A stretch of 64,000 nt of DNA from Geobacter sp. (GTDB lineage: Bacteria; Desulfobacterota; Desulfuromonadia; Geobacterales; Pseudopelobacteraceae): positions 1 through 64,000 of the forward strand of contig VFJW01000133.1 of the NCBI GenBank assembly GCA_009885845.1. Reading direction: 5' to 3'. A model generated the notes under the pieces. That model was not told where the DNA came from. It was given only the letters and a program-made list of their open reading frames with translations, and did no database searches. The position numbers and the translations under genes are program-made. Position 1 is the first letter of the stretch, and every line of letters begins with the position of its first letter. This document shows, piece after piece, positions 10,434 to 19,724 of the stretch.

Positions 10434-11099
10434 GTGAATGTCGTGCTTTTTGGTCCTCCTGGTTCTGGAAAAGGAACTCAGGCACAATTTATAGTTGGCA
10501 AGTATGGTATACCGCAGATATCAACCGGTGATATGCTGAGGTCGGCTGTAAAGGCTAAAACGTCTCTTGGTGATGTGGCTAAAGCTATTATGGATGCAGG
10601 TGGACTTGTTTCCGATGAGATTGTACTTGGCTTGGTTAAGGAAAGAGTCTCTCGGGAAGACTGTGTGTCTGGTTTCATTTTAGATGGTTTCCCTCGTACT
10701 ATACCTCAGGCTGATGAGCTTATCTCACTTTTAGATAGTATTGGCAAAAAGATTGATGTTGTTATTGCATTAGAAGTTGATAGTCATGAATTAATTGTTC
10801 GGTTATCTGGAAGAAGAACCTGTCCAGCGTGCGGGAGGGGTTTTCATGTTTTATTTGATAAACCGGATCGAGAAGGTGTCTGTAATTCATGTGGTACCCT
10901 TCTCGTGCAGCGTGACGATGATTCCGAGATTACGGTAAAAAACCGGCTTAAAGTGTATGGAGACCAAACTTCTTCTCTTAAATCCTATTTTAGTGATTTA
11001 GGATTGCTTTGCAATGTATCAGGCAGTGGTTCTATCAGTGATATCCAGACACGAATCAGTCGTATTATAGACGCAGGCGGTATTGGTGATAATTCTTAA
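10434..11099 (+). CDS. adk: Adenylate kinase, zinc-lid type (GTG start)
   Basis: A 221-residue adenylate kinase (ATP + AMP = 2 ADP). The P-loop GPPGSGKGTQ is at residues 7-16, the AMP-site segment ISTGDMLR follows, and DGFPRT lies near residue 84. The lid domain carries CPAC...CNSC (about residues 126-154), i.e. four Cys as in zinc-binding adenylate kinases. The ending is overlapped by map. The secY-adk-map order is typical of many bacteria. Confidence 0.97.
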   Translation: MNVVLFGPPGSGKGTQAQFIVGKYGIPQISTGDMLRSAVKAKTSLGDVAKAIMDAGGLVSDEIVLGLVKERVSREDCVSGFILDGFPRTIPQADELISLLDSIGKKIDVVIALEVDSHELIVRLSGRRTCPACGRGFHVLFDKPDREGVCNSCGTLLVQRDDDSEITVKNRLKVYGDQTSSLKSYFSDLGLLCNVSGSGSISDIQTRISRIIDAGGIGDNS

Positions 11100-11832
11100 A
11101 TCTCGACGTGAGATCGATAGAATGAGATCTGCTGGCTGTATTGTTGCTGAAGTACTTGATGAGTTGCAATCGTTAGTATGCCCTGGGATCACAACGCATG
11201 AACTTGAGTTGTTTGCCTCCGCCAGAGCTCACAAACTTAATGCAAAGTGTGCGTTTCGTGGCTACAACAAGTATCCAAGCTCTTTATGCTGTTCACCAAA
11301 TAATCAGGTTGTTCACGGTCTTCCTAACAAGGATCCATTGAGATCTGGAGATATACTTAGCCTGGATTTTGGGGTTTTCTACGATAATTTTTTTGGTGAT
11401 GCTGCGATAACGATTCCCGTTGGTGTCATCTCTGATGATGCTTTAAAACTGATTTCTGTAACTGAACAGTCTTTATATGCAGCCATTGAAATGGCGATTC
11501 CAGGAAACAGGTTAGGGGATATTTCTTCTGCCATTCAGAGTTTTGTTGAATGTAGAGGTTATTCAGTCGTAAGAGATTTTGTTGGGCATGGTATTGGAAA
11601 AAACCTACACGAAGATCCGCAGATACCAAATTACGGTTTTTCAGGTAAGGGAATTTTGCTTAAGCCGGGAATGGTGTTGGCTATTGAGCCAATGATTAAT
11701 GAAAAATCTCACGAAGTTAAAGTTTTAAATGATAACTGGACCGTTGTGACATGTGATGGTGGTTTGTCAGCTCATTTTGAACACACCGTTGCAATCACTG
11801 AGAACGGACCTGAAATATTAACCCGGATATGA
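11086..11832 (+). CDS. map: Methionine aminopeptidase, type I
   Basis: About 248 residues. Removes the N-terminal Met from new proteins. Metal ligands are visible in order: LDFGVFYDN (Asp), FFGDAA (Asp), [12 protein letters not shown] (His), AIEPMI (Glu) and FEHTVAI (Glu). I choose GTG at 11086 ([11 protein letters not shown]); a TTG three bases earlier is the alternative. The start lies inside the end of adk. Only 28 bases separate it from rpmJ, so infA is not in its frequent position here. Confidence 0.95.
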   Translation: MIILKSRREIDRMRSAGCIVAEVLDELQSLVCPGITTHELELFASARAHKLNAKCAFRGYNKYPSSLCCSPNNQVVHGLPNKDPLRSGDILSLDFGVFYDNFFGDAAITIPVGVISDDALKLISVTEQSLYAAIEMAIPGNRLGDISSAIQSFVECRGYSVVRDFVGHGIGKNLHEDPQIPNYGFSGKGILLKPGMVLAIEPMINEKSHEVKVLNDNWTVVTCDGGLSAHFEHTVAITENGPEILTRI

Positions 11833-11860
11833 TTTATACATTCCGTGCATGGGGAGTTTT

Positions 11861-11974
11861 ATGAAAGTACGTGCCTCTGTAAAAAAGATTTGTGACAAAT
11901 GTAAAATTGTTAAGCGTAAAGGTGTGGTTCGAGTTATCTGCGATATCCCTAAGCATTCTCAACGCCAGGGATAA
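11861..11974 (+). CDS. rpmJ: Ribosomal protein L36, zinc-binding
   Basis: A 37-residue L36, [19 protein letters not shown] onward, with the C-x2-C...C...H zinc knuckle (Cys11, Cys14, Cys27, His32). This is the zinc-containing (C+) form. GGGGAG precedes the ATG. Last protein of the spc cluster. Confidence 0.96.
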   Translation: MKVRASVKKICDKCKIVKRKGVVRVICDIPKHSQRQG

Positions 11975-11996
11975 GTAATTAAAGGGGGAATTTCCA

Positions 11997-12365
11997 TTGG
12001 CACGTATTTCAGGTATTGATTTACCAAAAAACAAACGAATTGTTATCGCATTGACGTATATTTACGGTATAGGCAATTCTTCTGCTGAGCGTATTGTTGC
12101 TGCGAGTCAGATTAATCCGGATACACGTACTGATAAACTTACCGAGACAGAAGTTGCTAAGCTTCGTGACGAGATTGATCGTAATTGCAAGGTTGAGGGT
12201 GATTTGCGCCGCGAGATATCGATGAATATCAAGCGTCTTATGGATCTCGGATGTTATAGAGGTTTGCGTCATCGTAAAGGTCTTCCTTGCAATGGTCAAC
12301 GCACAAAAACAAATGCACGCACACGTAAAGGTCCTGCGCGCACTGTTGCTGGTAAGAAGAAATAA
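11997..12365 (+). CDS. rpsM: Ribosomal protein S13 (TTG start)
   Basis: A 122-residue S13 beginning [14 protein letters not shown] with the family motif [28 protein letters not shown] split near the C-terminus, and a basic tail. S13 contacts the P-site tRNA and 23S helix 38. The start is TTG after AAAGGGGGAA. First gene of the alpha operon, which in E. coli is repressed by S4 binding at this leader. Confidence 0.96.
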   Translation: MARISGIDLPKNKRIVIALTYIYGIGNSSAERIVAASQINPDTRTDKLTETEVAKLRDEIDRNCKVEGDLRREISMNIKRLMDLGCYRGLRHRKGLPCNGQRTKTNARTRKGPARTVAGKKK

Positions 12366-12390
12366 TTAAACGAGCTCTGGAGAATACAGA

Positions 12391-12786
12391 ATGGCGAGTC
12401 CAACCAAAAAGGTAGTTCGAAAGAAAAAAGAACGTAAAAATATTACAAATGGTGTTGCTCATATTCAAGCGACTTTCAACAACACCATTATTACTATTAC
12501 CGATCCTGTTGGAAATGTTGTTGCGTGGTCGACAGCAGGTGCCAAGGGTTTTAAGGGCTCGCGCAAAAGTACTCCATTTGCAGCTCAAATAGCTGCGGAA
12601 GATTGTGCTAAAAAAGCACAGGAGCATGGAATGCGTACGGTTGAAGTGTATGTTAAAGGTCCCGGTTCCGGGCGTGAGTCCGCTCTCCGTGCTCTTCAGG
12701 CAGCTGGCTTCAGTATCAGTTTTATTAAGGATGTGACTCCGATTCCTCATAACGGATGCCGTCCACCAAAGAGAAGAAGAGTTTGA
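12391..12786 (+). CDS. rpsK: Ribosomal protein S11
   Basis: A 131-residue S11 with [13 protein letters not shown], the [20 protein letters not shown] segment, and the C-terminal [14 protein letters not shown] signature. S11 lies on the 30S platform near the Shine-Dalgarno duplex. CTGGAG upstream. Normal length. Confidence 0.97.
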   Translation: MASPTKKVVRKKKERKNITNGVAHIQATFNNTIITITDPVGNVVAWSTAGAKGFKGSRKSTPFAAQIAAEDCAKKAQEHGMRTVEVYVKGPGSGRESALRALQAAGFSISFIKDVTPIPHNGCRPPKRRRV

Positions 12787-12819
12787 TTTTATTCGTAACA
12801 ACTTTCAAGGGGGTTTTCA

Positions 12820-13446
12820 TTGGCTCGATATACAGGACCTTCATGCCGTTTGTGCAGAAGAGAAAACACAGAACTGTTTTTAAAGGGTGACCGTTGCTAC
12901 ACTGATAAGTGTGCAATTAAGCGTCGCAATTATGCTCCTGGCCAGCATGGACAAGGCAGGACTAAAGTATCTGCATACGGAACTCAGCTTCGTGAAAAGC
13001 AAAAAGTTCGCCGTATTTATTGTATTCTTGAGAAACAGTTTCGCAGCTACTTCAAGTTAGCTGACCGGATGAAAGGCGTTACTGGCGAGAATCTTCTCTC
13101 ATTACTTGAGCGTAGATTTGACAATGTTGCGTATCGACTTGGCTTTGCCTCTTCGCGTTCGGAATCAAGACAACTTGTTCGTCACGGTCACTTCACCATT
13201 AACGGACGAAGAGTTGATATTCCATCTATTCAGCTTAAAGCAGGCGATGTAATTGAATTGCGTGAGAAAAGCCGCAAAGTTGTTGCTATCAGCGATGCTC
13301 TTGAAGCGGTTGTACGTCGTGGGATTCCACAGTGGTTAGAGCTAGATCGTGATTCCTTCAAAGGCACCCTTAGAGGTGTTCCTACTCGTGAGGACATCAC
13401 AACTCCTATCCAGGAACAGCTCATTGTTGAGCTTTATTCGAAGTAA
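12820..13446 (+). CDS. rpsD: Ribosomal protein S4, zinc-type (TTG start)
   Basis: A 208-residue S4 with four cysteines near the start (CRLCRREN...CYTDKC, about residues 8-31), i.e. the zinc-knuckle variant, followed by the S4 RNA-binding domain ([10 protein letters not shown]-like segment at about 90-155). S4 is a primary 16S assembly protein and the usual autogenous repressor of this operon. The start is TTG after GGGGG. Confidence 0.96.
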   Translation: MARYTGPSCRLCRRENTELFLKGDRCYTDKCAIKRRNYAPGQHGQGRTKVSAYGTQLREKQKVRRIYCILEKQFRSYFKLADRMKGVTGENLLSLLERRFDNVAYRLGFASSRSESRQLVRHGHFTINGRRVDIPSIQLKAGDVIELREKSRKVVAISDALEAVVRRGIPQWLELDRDSFKGTLRGVPTREDITTPIQEQLIVELYSK

Positions 13447-13511
13447 TTTCTGGAAGCTGCTGATTCTAGTTTTTAACTACAACCGGTTTTCTATTTCCGG
13501 AGGAGGTAGCA

Positions 13512-14534
13512 ATGTATAAAAACTGGCGGGATCTTATAAAACCTAAACAACTTCAGGTTGAGAAGAATACTCTCACATCTACTTACGGTAAGTTTTATGC
13601 CGAACCATTTGAACGAGGATTTGGGACTACTTTGGGGAATTCACTCAGACGAGTTTTGCTTTCATCCCTTCAAGGTGCGGCAATTACGTCACTCCGCATT
13701 AAAGGTGTTTTGCATGAATTCTCTGTGATTCAGGGAGTTACAGAGGATGTTACAGATATAATCCTGAATCTTAAAGGTGTCAGATTAAAATTACATTCAT
13801 CCGATCAGGCCGTGATTCACTTTAAACATAAAGGAGTTGGTATTATTACTGCCGGAGATATTATTGTTGGTCATAATGTTGAAGTAATGAATCCTGAACT
13901 CTATATTGCTACATGTGGGAAAGATGCTAATCTTGATGTAGAGATGACAGTAAAAATGGGTAAAGGTTACGTTTCAGCTGATCGTAATCGTGATGAAAAG
14001 TCTCCAGTCGGGACTATTCCAATTGACTCAATTTACACACCAATTAAAAAAGTGAATTTTTCTGTTACGAATGCGCGCGTTGGGCAAATGACTGATTATG
14101 ATAAGCTTAATCTTGAAATATGGACGGATGGAAGTGTAAAACCTGAAGATGCTGTGGCTTATTCTGCTAAAATCCTGAAAGAGCAGCTTTCGATATTCAT
14201 AAATTTCGATGAAGAATTTGAACCTGAGGTTGATGAAGAATCTCAGGAGGATAAAGATAAGGTTAATGAAAACCTTTATCGTACGGTTGAAGAGTTGGAG
14301 CTGTCTGTTCGCTCGGCGAATTGTCTGAAAAACGCCGGTATCAAACTTATTGGTGAGTTGGTTACGAAATCCGAGTCTGAAATGCTCAAAACTCAGAACT
14401 TTGGTCGTAAATCACTCAATGAAATTAAAGATATTCTTTCTGATATGGGTCTTACATTTGGAATGAAAATCGATAGTTTTCCAGATCCAGATCTTATGAT
14501 TCGTCTACGTGGTGAGCAGAAGGAAGAAGAATAG
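13512..14534 (+). CDS. rpoA: RNA polymerase alpha subunit
   Basis: A 340-residue alpha subunit. The N-terminal dimerisation domain has [18 protein letters not shown] (about residues 33-50); an acidic linker ([16 protein letters not shown], about 235-250) joins it to the C-terminal domain with [15 protein letters not shown] and [11 protein letters not shown], which contacts DNA UP elements and activators. AGGAGG precedes the ATG. Standard gene order rpsD-rpoA-rplQ. Confidence 0.98.
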   Translation: MYKNWRDLIKPKQLQVEKNTLTSTYGKFYAEPFERGFGTTLGNSLRRVLLSSLQGAAITSLRIKGVLHEFSVIQGVTEDVTDIILNLKGVRLKLHSSDQAVIHFKHKGVGIITAGDIIVGHNVEVMNPELYIATCGKDANLDVEMTVKMGKGYVSADRNRDEKSPVGTIPIDSIYTPIKKVNFSVTNARVGQMTDYDKLNLEIWTDGSVKPEDAVAYSAKILKEQLSIFINFDEEFEPEVDEESQEDKDKVNENLYRTVEELELSVRSANCLKNAGIKLIGELVTKSESEMLKTQNFGRKSLNEIKDILSDMGLTFGMKIDSFPDPDLMIRLRGEQKEEE

Positions 14535-14567
14535 TTTAATAACTGGTCTCGTTTAGAAAGGATATAT

Positions 14568-15023
14568 ATGCGTCACGGTAAAGCGGGTAGAAGATTAGGT
14601 AGAAAGACAAGTCATCGAGTAGCTATGTTCAGGAATATGGTCACTTCCCTTCTGGATCACGGGAAAATTACCACTACTGATGCCAAAGCTAAAGAAATAC
14701 GCGTTGTTGCGGAACGGATGATTACGCTTGGTAAACGAGGTGATCTCCATTCGATGCGTTTAGCTGCTTCTGTAATTCGTGAAAAATCAGTTGTTTCTAA
14801 ATTGTTTTCAACAATAGCCCCTCGATACAAAGAACGTCTTGGAGGATATACCAGAATTATCAAACTCGGTATCCGCCAGGGAGATGCTGCCCCGATTTCT
14901 TTGATTGAGCTTGTTGAAGAGGAAATTAAAACGGGCAAGGTTAAGTCAAGTCCGGTTAAAGTAAAAGCGATTCAGCCAGTTTCTCCTGTATTGGTTACAG
15001 AATCGTCTGAAGTTACTGTCTAA
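14568..15023 (+). CDS. rplQ: Ribosomal protein L17
   Basis: L17 of 151 residues beginning [17 protein letters not shown]. The core (to about residue 120, [12 protein letters not shown]...APISLIELV) is typical. The last 30 residues ([17 protein letters not shown]...) are a low-complexity tail beyond the usual length of about 115-130. Last gene of the superoperon, followed by a hairpin terminator. Confidence 0.96.
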   Translation: MRHGKAGRRLGRKTSHRVAMFRNMVTSLLDHGKITTTDAKAKEIRVVAERMITLGKRGDLHSMRLAASVIREKSVVSKLFSTIAPRYKERLGGYTRIIKLGIRQGDAAPISLIELVEEEIKTGKVKSSPVKVKAIQPVSPVLVTESSEVTV

Positions 15024-15047
15024 AGTCTATAAAGTTTTATTGTAATT

Positions 15048-15086
15048 ACAGAAACGGCGTGGATATCTTATCCGCGCCGTTTCTGT
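15048..15086. terminator. Strong hairpin between convergent rplQ and merR
   Basis: ACAGAAACGGCG (15048-15059) pairs perfectly with CGCCGTTTCTGT (15075-15086). The stem continues inward (GGAT/ATCC with one G-T pair), giving about 17 pairs with a five-base loop. There is no long T-run on either side, so it could be a bidirectional stop or need Rho. Its place after the ribosomal operon and facing the end of the - strand gene supports a terminator role. Confidence 0.75.
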
Positions 15087-15142
15087 GTCTGGAGTGTAGA
15101 TATTGATCAGATCTCCAGATATGTTTGAAGTATCTTGATCAG

Positions 15143-15547
15143 TTACAGTGCATTTGAATTTAGTTTTGAATTCATACGCTGCCTATATTCGACAATATCT
15201 CTTCTTAGCGAAGCCATACGAGCCATTTTTTCATCAACAAGATTAATGTGTTTGTCTAGGACTTGAATAAGCGCCGGAATCATCCGATCAGTTCTTTTTA
15301 CTTCGCCGTATGCCTTATATAGATCCTGCAATTCCTGAATCGTAAGTCCAAGTTCTTTAAGTTTAATAATAAAACGTACTCTTTTGGCGATATCTTGTGT
15401 GTAAAAACGATTACTCCCATCTGACCGGGGAGTTGCTTCAATTATTCCGGATTCTTCCCAATAGCGCAAGGTCCTAGTTGTAAGGCCAAGGCTTTTTGCA
15501 AGGTCACCAATTGAAATAAGTTCATCATTTCCAGATAGAATGTTCAT
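15143..15547 (-). CDS. MerR-family transcriptional regulator, LiuR-like candidate
   Basis: 134 residues. The N-terminal MerR winged helix is clear: ISIGDLAKSLGLTTRTLRYWEE (residues 11-32, split) with the RFYTQDI wing, followed by a long dimerisation helix. There are no cysteines and no large effector domain, so it is not a metal or redox sensor of the classic type. It is the last gene of the - strand liv/acyl-CoA synthetase cluster. MerR proteins called LiuR control leucine/isovalerate (liu) genes in several proteobacteria; the neighbouring liu genes make that role plausible here, but it is inference. Repeated ACGTAAG boxes in the divergent promoter region are candidate targets. Confidence 0.85.
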   Translation of the reverse strand: MNILSGNDELISIGDLAKSLGLTTRTLRYWEESGIIEATPRSDGSNRFYTQDIAKRVRFIIKLKELGLTIQELQDLYKAYGEVKRTDRMIPALIQVLDKHINLVDEKMARMASLRRDIVEYRQRMNSKLNSNAL

Positions 15548-15575
15548 AGCTCTCTTGTGTGGTGCAACATAAATT

Positions 15576-16385
15576 TTAATGTGACATAAGAACTGGCATG
15601 GTTAAATGTCTTAGGATGTGATTAGCAACCGGACTTAAGGTGAGAGTTCCTCTTCTTGAATGGACATAAGCTCCCATTACCAGCAAGTCGACTGTTTTTT
15701 CGCAGGCAAGGTTGAGAATTGTGTCACCAACAGTAAAATCTCCCGCAAAAACTTGTTCAGTACGTGCATGTATATTGTGCCGGGCAATAAAGTCCCGAAC
15801 ATGTATGATATGGTCATTGCTCTCGGAAGGGATCGCTTCTTCACTAACTTCAATAACAGAAACGACATGTGACTTTTCAATACATGGCATCGCGTCATTT
15901 ACGCTTCTTACTGATTCGCGTCCCGCCCGCCAGGCGATCATGATTCGATCCCCAGCTGTCTCAAAGGTCCCGGCGTATGGGACGACAAGGACAGGTCGCC
16001 CGCATAGCAATACGAGCTTTTCAGGGAGCTCTGGCTGAATATTCAAATTAGGTGGTTTGAAGTTTGGTTGTCCGACAATGACCATATCGGTGTAATAGGC
16101 GTGTGTCGTCATTATATCCATTATGTTGACGCCACTGCTCGAACGTCCCGGTCGGATCCACTCCGCAGCAATTCCAGCGGCACCAGATTTTTCTCGAAAC
16201 ATAGTTTCAACCCGGTCATAATTGGATTGCTCCAGACTGTTGCGAGGTTCGAAAAATGTGCTTGTAGCAAGATACAGACCCCTGAGATTGGCATCATGTT
16301 TCCGGGCATAGTTAATAGCCAATTCCAGCCGGATATCTGTTGCGGCGAGATTGTCAAGATGTACTAAAATATCCTTGATTGCCAT
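15576..16385 (-). CDS. Universal stress protein, two UspA domains
   Basis: 269 residues, twice the length of a single Usp domain. The N-terminal half begins IKDILVHLDNL; the C-terminal half begins GDRIMIAWRAG and ends MGAYVHSRRG...ANHILRHLTMPVLMSH. The nucleotide loop is the variant GAYxHSRRG rather than classic G-x2-G-x9-GS, as seen in proteobacterial tandem Usp proteins. The ATG at 16385 has AAGGAG seven bases upstream; a GTG three bases earlier also exists. It lies between livF and merR in the same direction, so it is probably co-transcribed. Function beyond nucleotide-binding stress protein is unknown. Confidence 0.88.
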   Translation of the reverse strand: MAIKDILVHLDNLAATDIRLELAINYARKHDANLRGLYLATSTFFEPRNSLEQSNYDRVETMFREKSGAAGIAAEWIRPGRSSSGVNIMDIMTTHAYYTDMVIVGQPNFKPPNLNIQPELPEKLVLLCGRPVLVVPYAGTFETAGDRIMIAWRAGRESVRSVNDAMPCIEKSHVVSVIEVSEEAIPSESNDHIIHVRDFIARHNIHARTEQVFAGDFTVGDTILNLACEKTVDLLVMGAYVHSRRGTLTLSPVANHILRHLTMPVLMSH

Positions 16386-16434
16386 CACATTACTCCTTAC
16401 GTGTTACTACTAGCATTTCCGCAAAATATACTAG

Positions 16435-17226
16435 TTACAGCCACCGCTTACGCCGTTTATAACTCTTTAAATCACGGTAGTTTTTCTTTTCTTTGCCTTC
16501 ACCCATACCCAGATAAAACTCTTTAACATCATCATTTGATTTCATTTGTTCGGCTGTGCCGCTCATGGCAACCCGCCCACCTTCCATAATATAGGCATGA
16601 TCGCAGATGCTGAACGCTACGTTCGCGTTTTGTTCAACCAGGAGTATAGTAGTCTTTTCCTCGGTGTTAATTTTTTTGATCAGCTGAAAGATCTCCTGAA
16701 CAAGCAGTGGGGCTATGCCAAGTGACGGCTCATCAAGCAGCATCAACTTTGGTCGTGCCATAAGTGCCCTGCCGATGGCAAGCATCTGCTGCTCGCCACC
16801 ACTCAGGAAACCCGATAACTGGTTGCTTCGTTCACGAAGACGGGGGAAGTAATCATATACAAGATCTTTATCGCGTTTGAATCCGGCAGAATCTTTACGA
16901 GTATGCCCACCAACTATGAGATTTTCATCTACGGTCAGGTCATCGAAAACCCTGCGACCTTCCATGACCTGGAAGATGCCTTTTCGTACAATGTCTTCCG
17001 GATCCATATTATTGATTTGCTCTCCCATAAATTCGATAGAACCGGCAGAAACCTCGCCTTCCTCAGATTTAAGCAGACCGGATATCGCTTTAAGGGTTGT
17101 GCTTTTTCCAGCGCCATTCGCACCAAGAAGAGCAACTATCTTGCCTTCGGGCACATGGAGCGAAAGCCCTTTAAGGACAAGAATGACGCGGTTATAAATG
17201 ACTTCAGCATTACTGATGGTAAGCAT
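16435..17226 (-). CDS. livF: Branched-chain-type ABC transporter ATPase LivF
   Basis: 263 residues. Walker A GANGAGKST at about residues 36-44, signature LSGGEQQMLAIGRAL, Walker B LMLLDEPSLGIAP and the H-loop-like region LLVEQN define the LivF branch of the HAAT family. The C-terminal tail (GKEKKNYRDLKSYKRRKRWL, last 20 residues) is a basic extension beyond the ATPase core. It works with LivG, LivH, LivM and the binding protein encoded upstream in the same direction. The substrate cannot be read from sequence; the linked acyl-CoA synthetase suggests an organic acid rather than an amino acid. Confidence 0.93.
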   Translation of the reverse strand: MLTISNAEVIYNRVILVLKGLSLHVPEGKIVALLGANGAGKSTTLKAISGLLKSEEGEVSAGSIEFMGEQINNMDPEDIVRKGIFQVMEGRRVFDDLTVDENLIVGGHTRKDSAGFKRDKDLVYDYFPRLRERSNQLSGFLSGGEQQMLAIGRALMARPKLMLLDEPSLGIAPLLVQEIFQLIKKINTEEKTTILLVEQNANVAFSICDHAYIMEGGRVAMSGTAEQMKSNDDVKEFYLGMGEGKEKKNYRDLKSYKRRKRWL

Positions 17227-17248
17227 GGTTTCTGAGCCTCGTCAGGAT

Positions 17249-17274
17249 AAAGGGGGACCGTAAAGTCCCCCTTT
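17249..17274 (-). terminator. Attenuator-like hairpin between livK and livF
   Basis: AAAGGGGGAC (17249-17258) pairs with GTCCCCCTTT (17265-17274), a perfect ten-pair G/C-rich stem with a six-base loop, lying in the gap after the livK stop on the - strand. In the transcript the stem is followed by TTT. Such hairpins after binding-protein genes usually reduce downstream expression or protect the upstream mRNA, giving excess binding protein over transporter. Confidence 0.65.
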
Positions 17275-17291
17275 AAGTAGTTTGTAAACTG

Positions 17292-18527
17292 TTATAGACC
17301 CAGCCATTCTTTTTTACGTGCGGTTTCCATTTCTTGAACTTTGGTCATTTTTCCATCCTTGATAACGTAGATAGTGGTCTTGGTGGTCGGTCTGTGGTCA
17401 GTAGCTGTGTAGGTGATTGGAGGAACAAGACCGCCGGTATCAAAGTCTTTGAGGGTTTCAAGCGCTTTCTTTATACCTTCTCCGTTCAATTGCTTGTTCT
17501 TGTCAGCAATTTTTAAACCTTCGGCCCATACTACCCCATAGGTCCAGCCACGTACATAGACGGTGTCACGCACAGCGTTGGGGTGGTATTTTTTGTTCCA
17601 GTCAAGCAGAGTTTTCATTCCCTTTACGTTTTCACCATATGCAGCATGAGTAGCCATACCATAGACTCCTTCAGCCGCTTCTTTCGCCAGCAGCGGGAGT
17701 GCTTCCGTCATGCCGTAGTTACCCAGAAAAAATTTTGTTGTGATGCCAAGTTTTTTGGCGTCTTTAAGAAGCACAGCACACCATGAAACGGTTGTCTGGA
17801 CATACGCGTAATCGGGGGCTTTTTTCTGCATGTTGAGTAGATTAGAGGTTACGTCCTGAAAACTGGCCGGAATGACTTCCTCATGAACAAGATCAATGCC
17901 CAGCTCTTTGGCATATTGCTTTCCAGCTTCAATGGGAGCCTTGCCAAAACCATGATTGGGATAGATAAAGGCGACTTTGGGTGCGCCGGTTCCTTTGAAA
18001 TCTTTTTTCACGAACTGAAGGAAACCGCGAATCTGGTCGGAATAGCTGGCGCCGACAAAGAAGTTGTACGGAGTTTTAGACGGATCGGTCAGGTGACCTG
18101 AATATGAGGCTGAGAAATAGGGAATTTTATCTTTCGTGATTATCTCCTTAAGAGCCTCAGTATCCCCTGTTCCCCATCCATTTATCATGACAACCTTGTC
18201 CGACTCGATGAACTTTTTGTAGGCGGCGTTAGCCTGGGGCATCTTGTACGCGTAGTCCACGTTGACAAGTTCAATCTGCTTGCCATTGACCCCTCCCTTG
18301 TCGTTGATGTAGGTGATGGCGTCCTGAACCCCCTCGGCGAAGGGTTTGCCAACGTCAGCCGTTACGCCGGTCAAGTCCCACAGGCCGCCTACCATAATTG
18401 TCTGCGCTGTTTTGGCAGTTTTCTTCGCCTTGGTGGCCTTTGCCGCCTTGGGGGTCTCCGCTGCAAATGATGTTGATGCAAATGCAATTACTGCCGCCAC
18501 TGCTGCCAGAATTTTTCCGAATTTCAT
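17292..18527 (-). CDS. livK: Branched-chain-type ABC transporter substrate-binding protein
   Basis: 411 residues. A Sec signal peptide (MKFGKILAAVAAVIAFASTSFA) is followed by an unusual Lys/Ala-rich stretch (PKAAKATKAKKTAKTA) and then a type-I periplasmic binding fold: IMVGGLWDLTGVTADVGKPFAEGV, INDKGGVNGK, MINGWGTGDTEALK. The start is the ATG at 18527 with GGGAGG upstream; an open frame extends 64 codons further but lacks conserved sequence and would hide the signal peptide. It captures the transported compound for LivHMGF. The repeated lysines between signal and domain probably form a flexible linker. Confidence 0.93.
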   Translation of the reverse strand: MKFGKILAAVAAVIAFASTSFAAETPKAAKATKAKKTAKTAQTIMVGGLWDLTGVTADVGKPFAEGVQDAITYINDKGGVNGKQIELVNVDYAYKMPQANAAYKKFIESDKVVMINGWGTGDTEALKEIITKDKIPYFSASYSGHLTDPSKTPYNFFVGASYSDQIRGFLQFVKKDFKGTGAPKVAFIYPNHGFGKAPIEAGKQYAKELGIDLVHEEVIPASFQDVTSNLLNMQKKAPDYAYVQTTVSWCAVLLKDAKKLGITTKFFLGNYGMTEALPLLAKEAAEGVYGMATHAAYGENVKGMKTLLDWNKKYHPNAVRDTVYVRGWTYGVVWAEGLKIADKNKQLNGEGIKKALETLKDFDTGGLVPPITYTATDHRPTTKTTIYVIKDGKMTKVQEMETARKKEWLGL

Positions 18528-18654
18528 ACCTACCTCCCTTTCTGAGTTTGTGCTGCTCCAATAACAATTAATCTTCCCGGTTGATACAAATAACAAAGTG
18601 TTACCGATGATGTTGAAGTGAGTTAATATCACCTCCCTTAGAAATAATCCAAAA

Positions 18655-19698
18655 TCAGTGAGAAAACGGGTAAAGCTTCCAGTAGTTTTTGATGCTGTGC
18701 CAGCGGGATGCCATACCATTAGGTTCGAAGATCAGGAAGATTATCACTAATAGACCGAAAACCAGCTCCTTCATAGCTGCCAGCTTGTTTATAAGGTCGG
18801 GAAAGGAGCCAGAAAGTGCGCTTGTTCCCATCCTCAGCAGCTCCGGAAGCAGCGTAATGAAGATTGCACCATAGATTGAACCGAGAATGCTACCGAGACC
18901 GCCGATAATTATCATACCAAGATAATCGATAGCTATCGTGATAGGAAAGGTTTCCGGGGAGATGATTTTGGCTTGGTAAGCCATAAGCGCCCCGGCTACC
19001 CCAACATAAAAGGAGCTTATCCCGAATGAGAGCAGCTTGTATTTTAAGAGATTAACTCCCATGACTTCCGCCGAGACAGCCTGATCACGTATTGCGACAA
19101 AAGCCTTGCCCACTTTAGTGCGAAACAGATTTTTAGCGAACAATACCGCAATGATTGCAACGATGAAAATAAGAAAGAATATACTTTTGTCAGTATCAAT
19201 AACGAAGCTTCCCAGTTTGGGCGCAGGAATTGAAAGTCCGGCCACGCCTCCGGTAACCGATTCCCACTTGACGATCAGAAACTCGACTATGAAATGTGCC
19301 GCCAGAGTAGCCATCGCCAGATAAAGCCCCTTGATACGCAAAGACGGAATGCCGACGAACATGCCGAAAAAGGCTGTGATCAGACCTGCCAGCGGGATAC
19401 AGAGATAAAACGGCAATCCAAACTTTGTCCCGAGATAACCGCACGAGAAAGCACCAATGGCCATGAAAGCGGCATTGCCAAGTGATATTTGACCAGTAAA
19501 TCCTGTCAGGATGTTGAGTCCGATGGCACCAATAATGGCGATACCGATTCGATTAACAATATCAAGTAGATAGCCGGGGACATACAACGGCAAAGAAAAC
19601 AGCAAACATAAAAAAAGACCCAGCATGACCCGGGCAAAGCCGGATTCAAAAATAGTCATGTCTGACGCATAGGAAGTTTTGAAATCACCACACCGCAT
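18655..19698 (-). CDS. livM: Branched-chain-type ABC transporter permease LivM
   Basis: 347 residues with about nine hydrophobic segments, including the LivM signatures GLNILTGFTGQISLGNAAFMAIGA (split, about residues 57-80) and the EAA-like loop VAIRDQAVSAEVMGVNLLKYKLLSFGIS. The start at 19698 has GAGAGG upstream; an internal Met (MTIFESGF) 13 codons in is possible. Pairs with LivH to form the membrane channel. Confidence 0.92.
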   Translation of the reverse strand: MRCGDFKTSYASDMTIFESGFARVMLGLFLCLLFSLPLYVPGYLLDIVNRIGIAIIGAIGLNILTGFTGQISLGNAAFMAIGAFSCGYLGTKFGLPFYLCIPLAGLITAFFGMFVGIPSLRIKGLYLAMATLAAHFIVEFLIVKWESVTGGVAGLSIPAPKLGSFVIDTDKSIFFLIFIVAIIAVLFAKNLFRTKVGKAFVAIRDQAVSAEVMGVNLLKYKLLSFGISSFYVGVAGALMAYQAKIISPETFPITIAIDYLGMIIIGGLGSILGSIYGAIFITLLPELLRMGTSALSGSFPDLINKLAAMKELVFGLLVIIFLIFEPNGMASRWHSIKNYWKLYPFSH

Positions 19699-19724
19699 AA
19701 AACCTCTCTCGTAGTACGTTAAGA

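Noticed and set aside
11833-11860. Expected infA between map and rpmJ
   Set aside because: Only 28 bases lie between the two genes and no IF-1 sequence is readable there; it must be elsewhere in the genome.
12238-12801. A 187-residue frame opposite rpsM/rpsK
   Set aside because: It is antisense to two complete ribosomal genes and has no conserved features.
17292-18719. A 475-residue version of the substrate-binding protein starting at 18719
   Set aside because: The extra 64 residues lack conserved sequence and bury a clear signal peptide; GGGAGG precedes the ATG at 18527.
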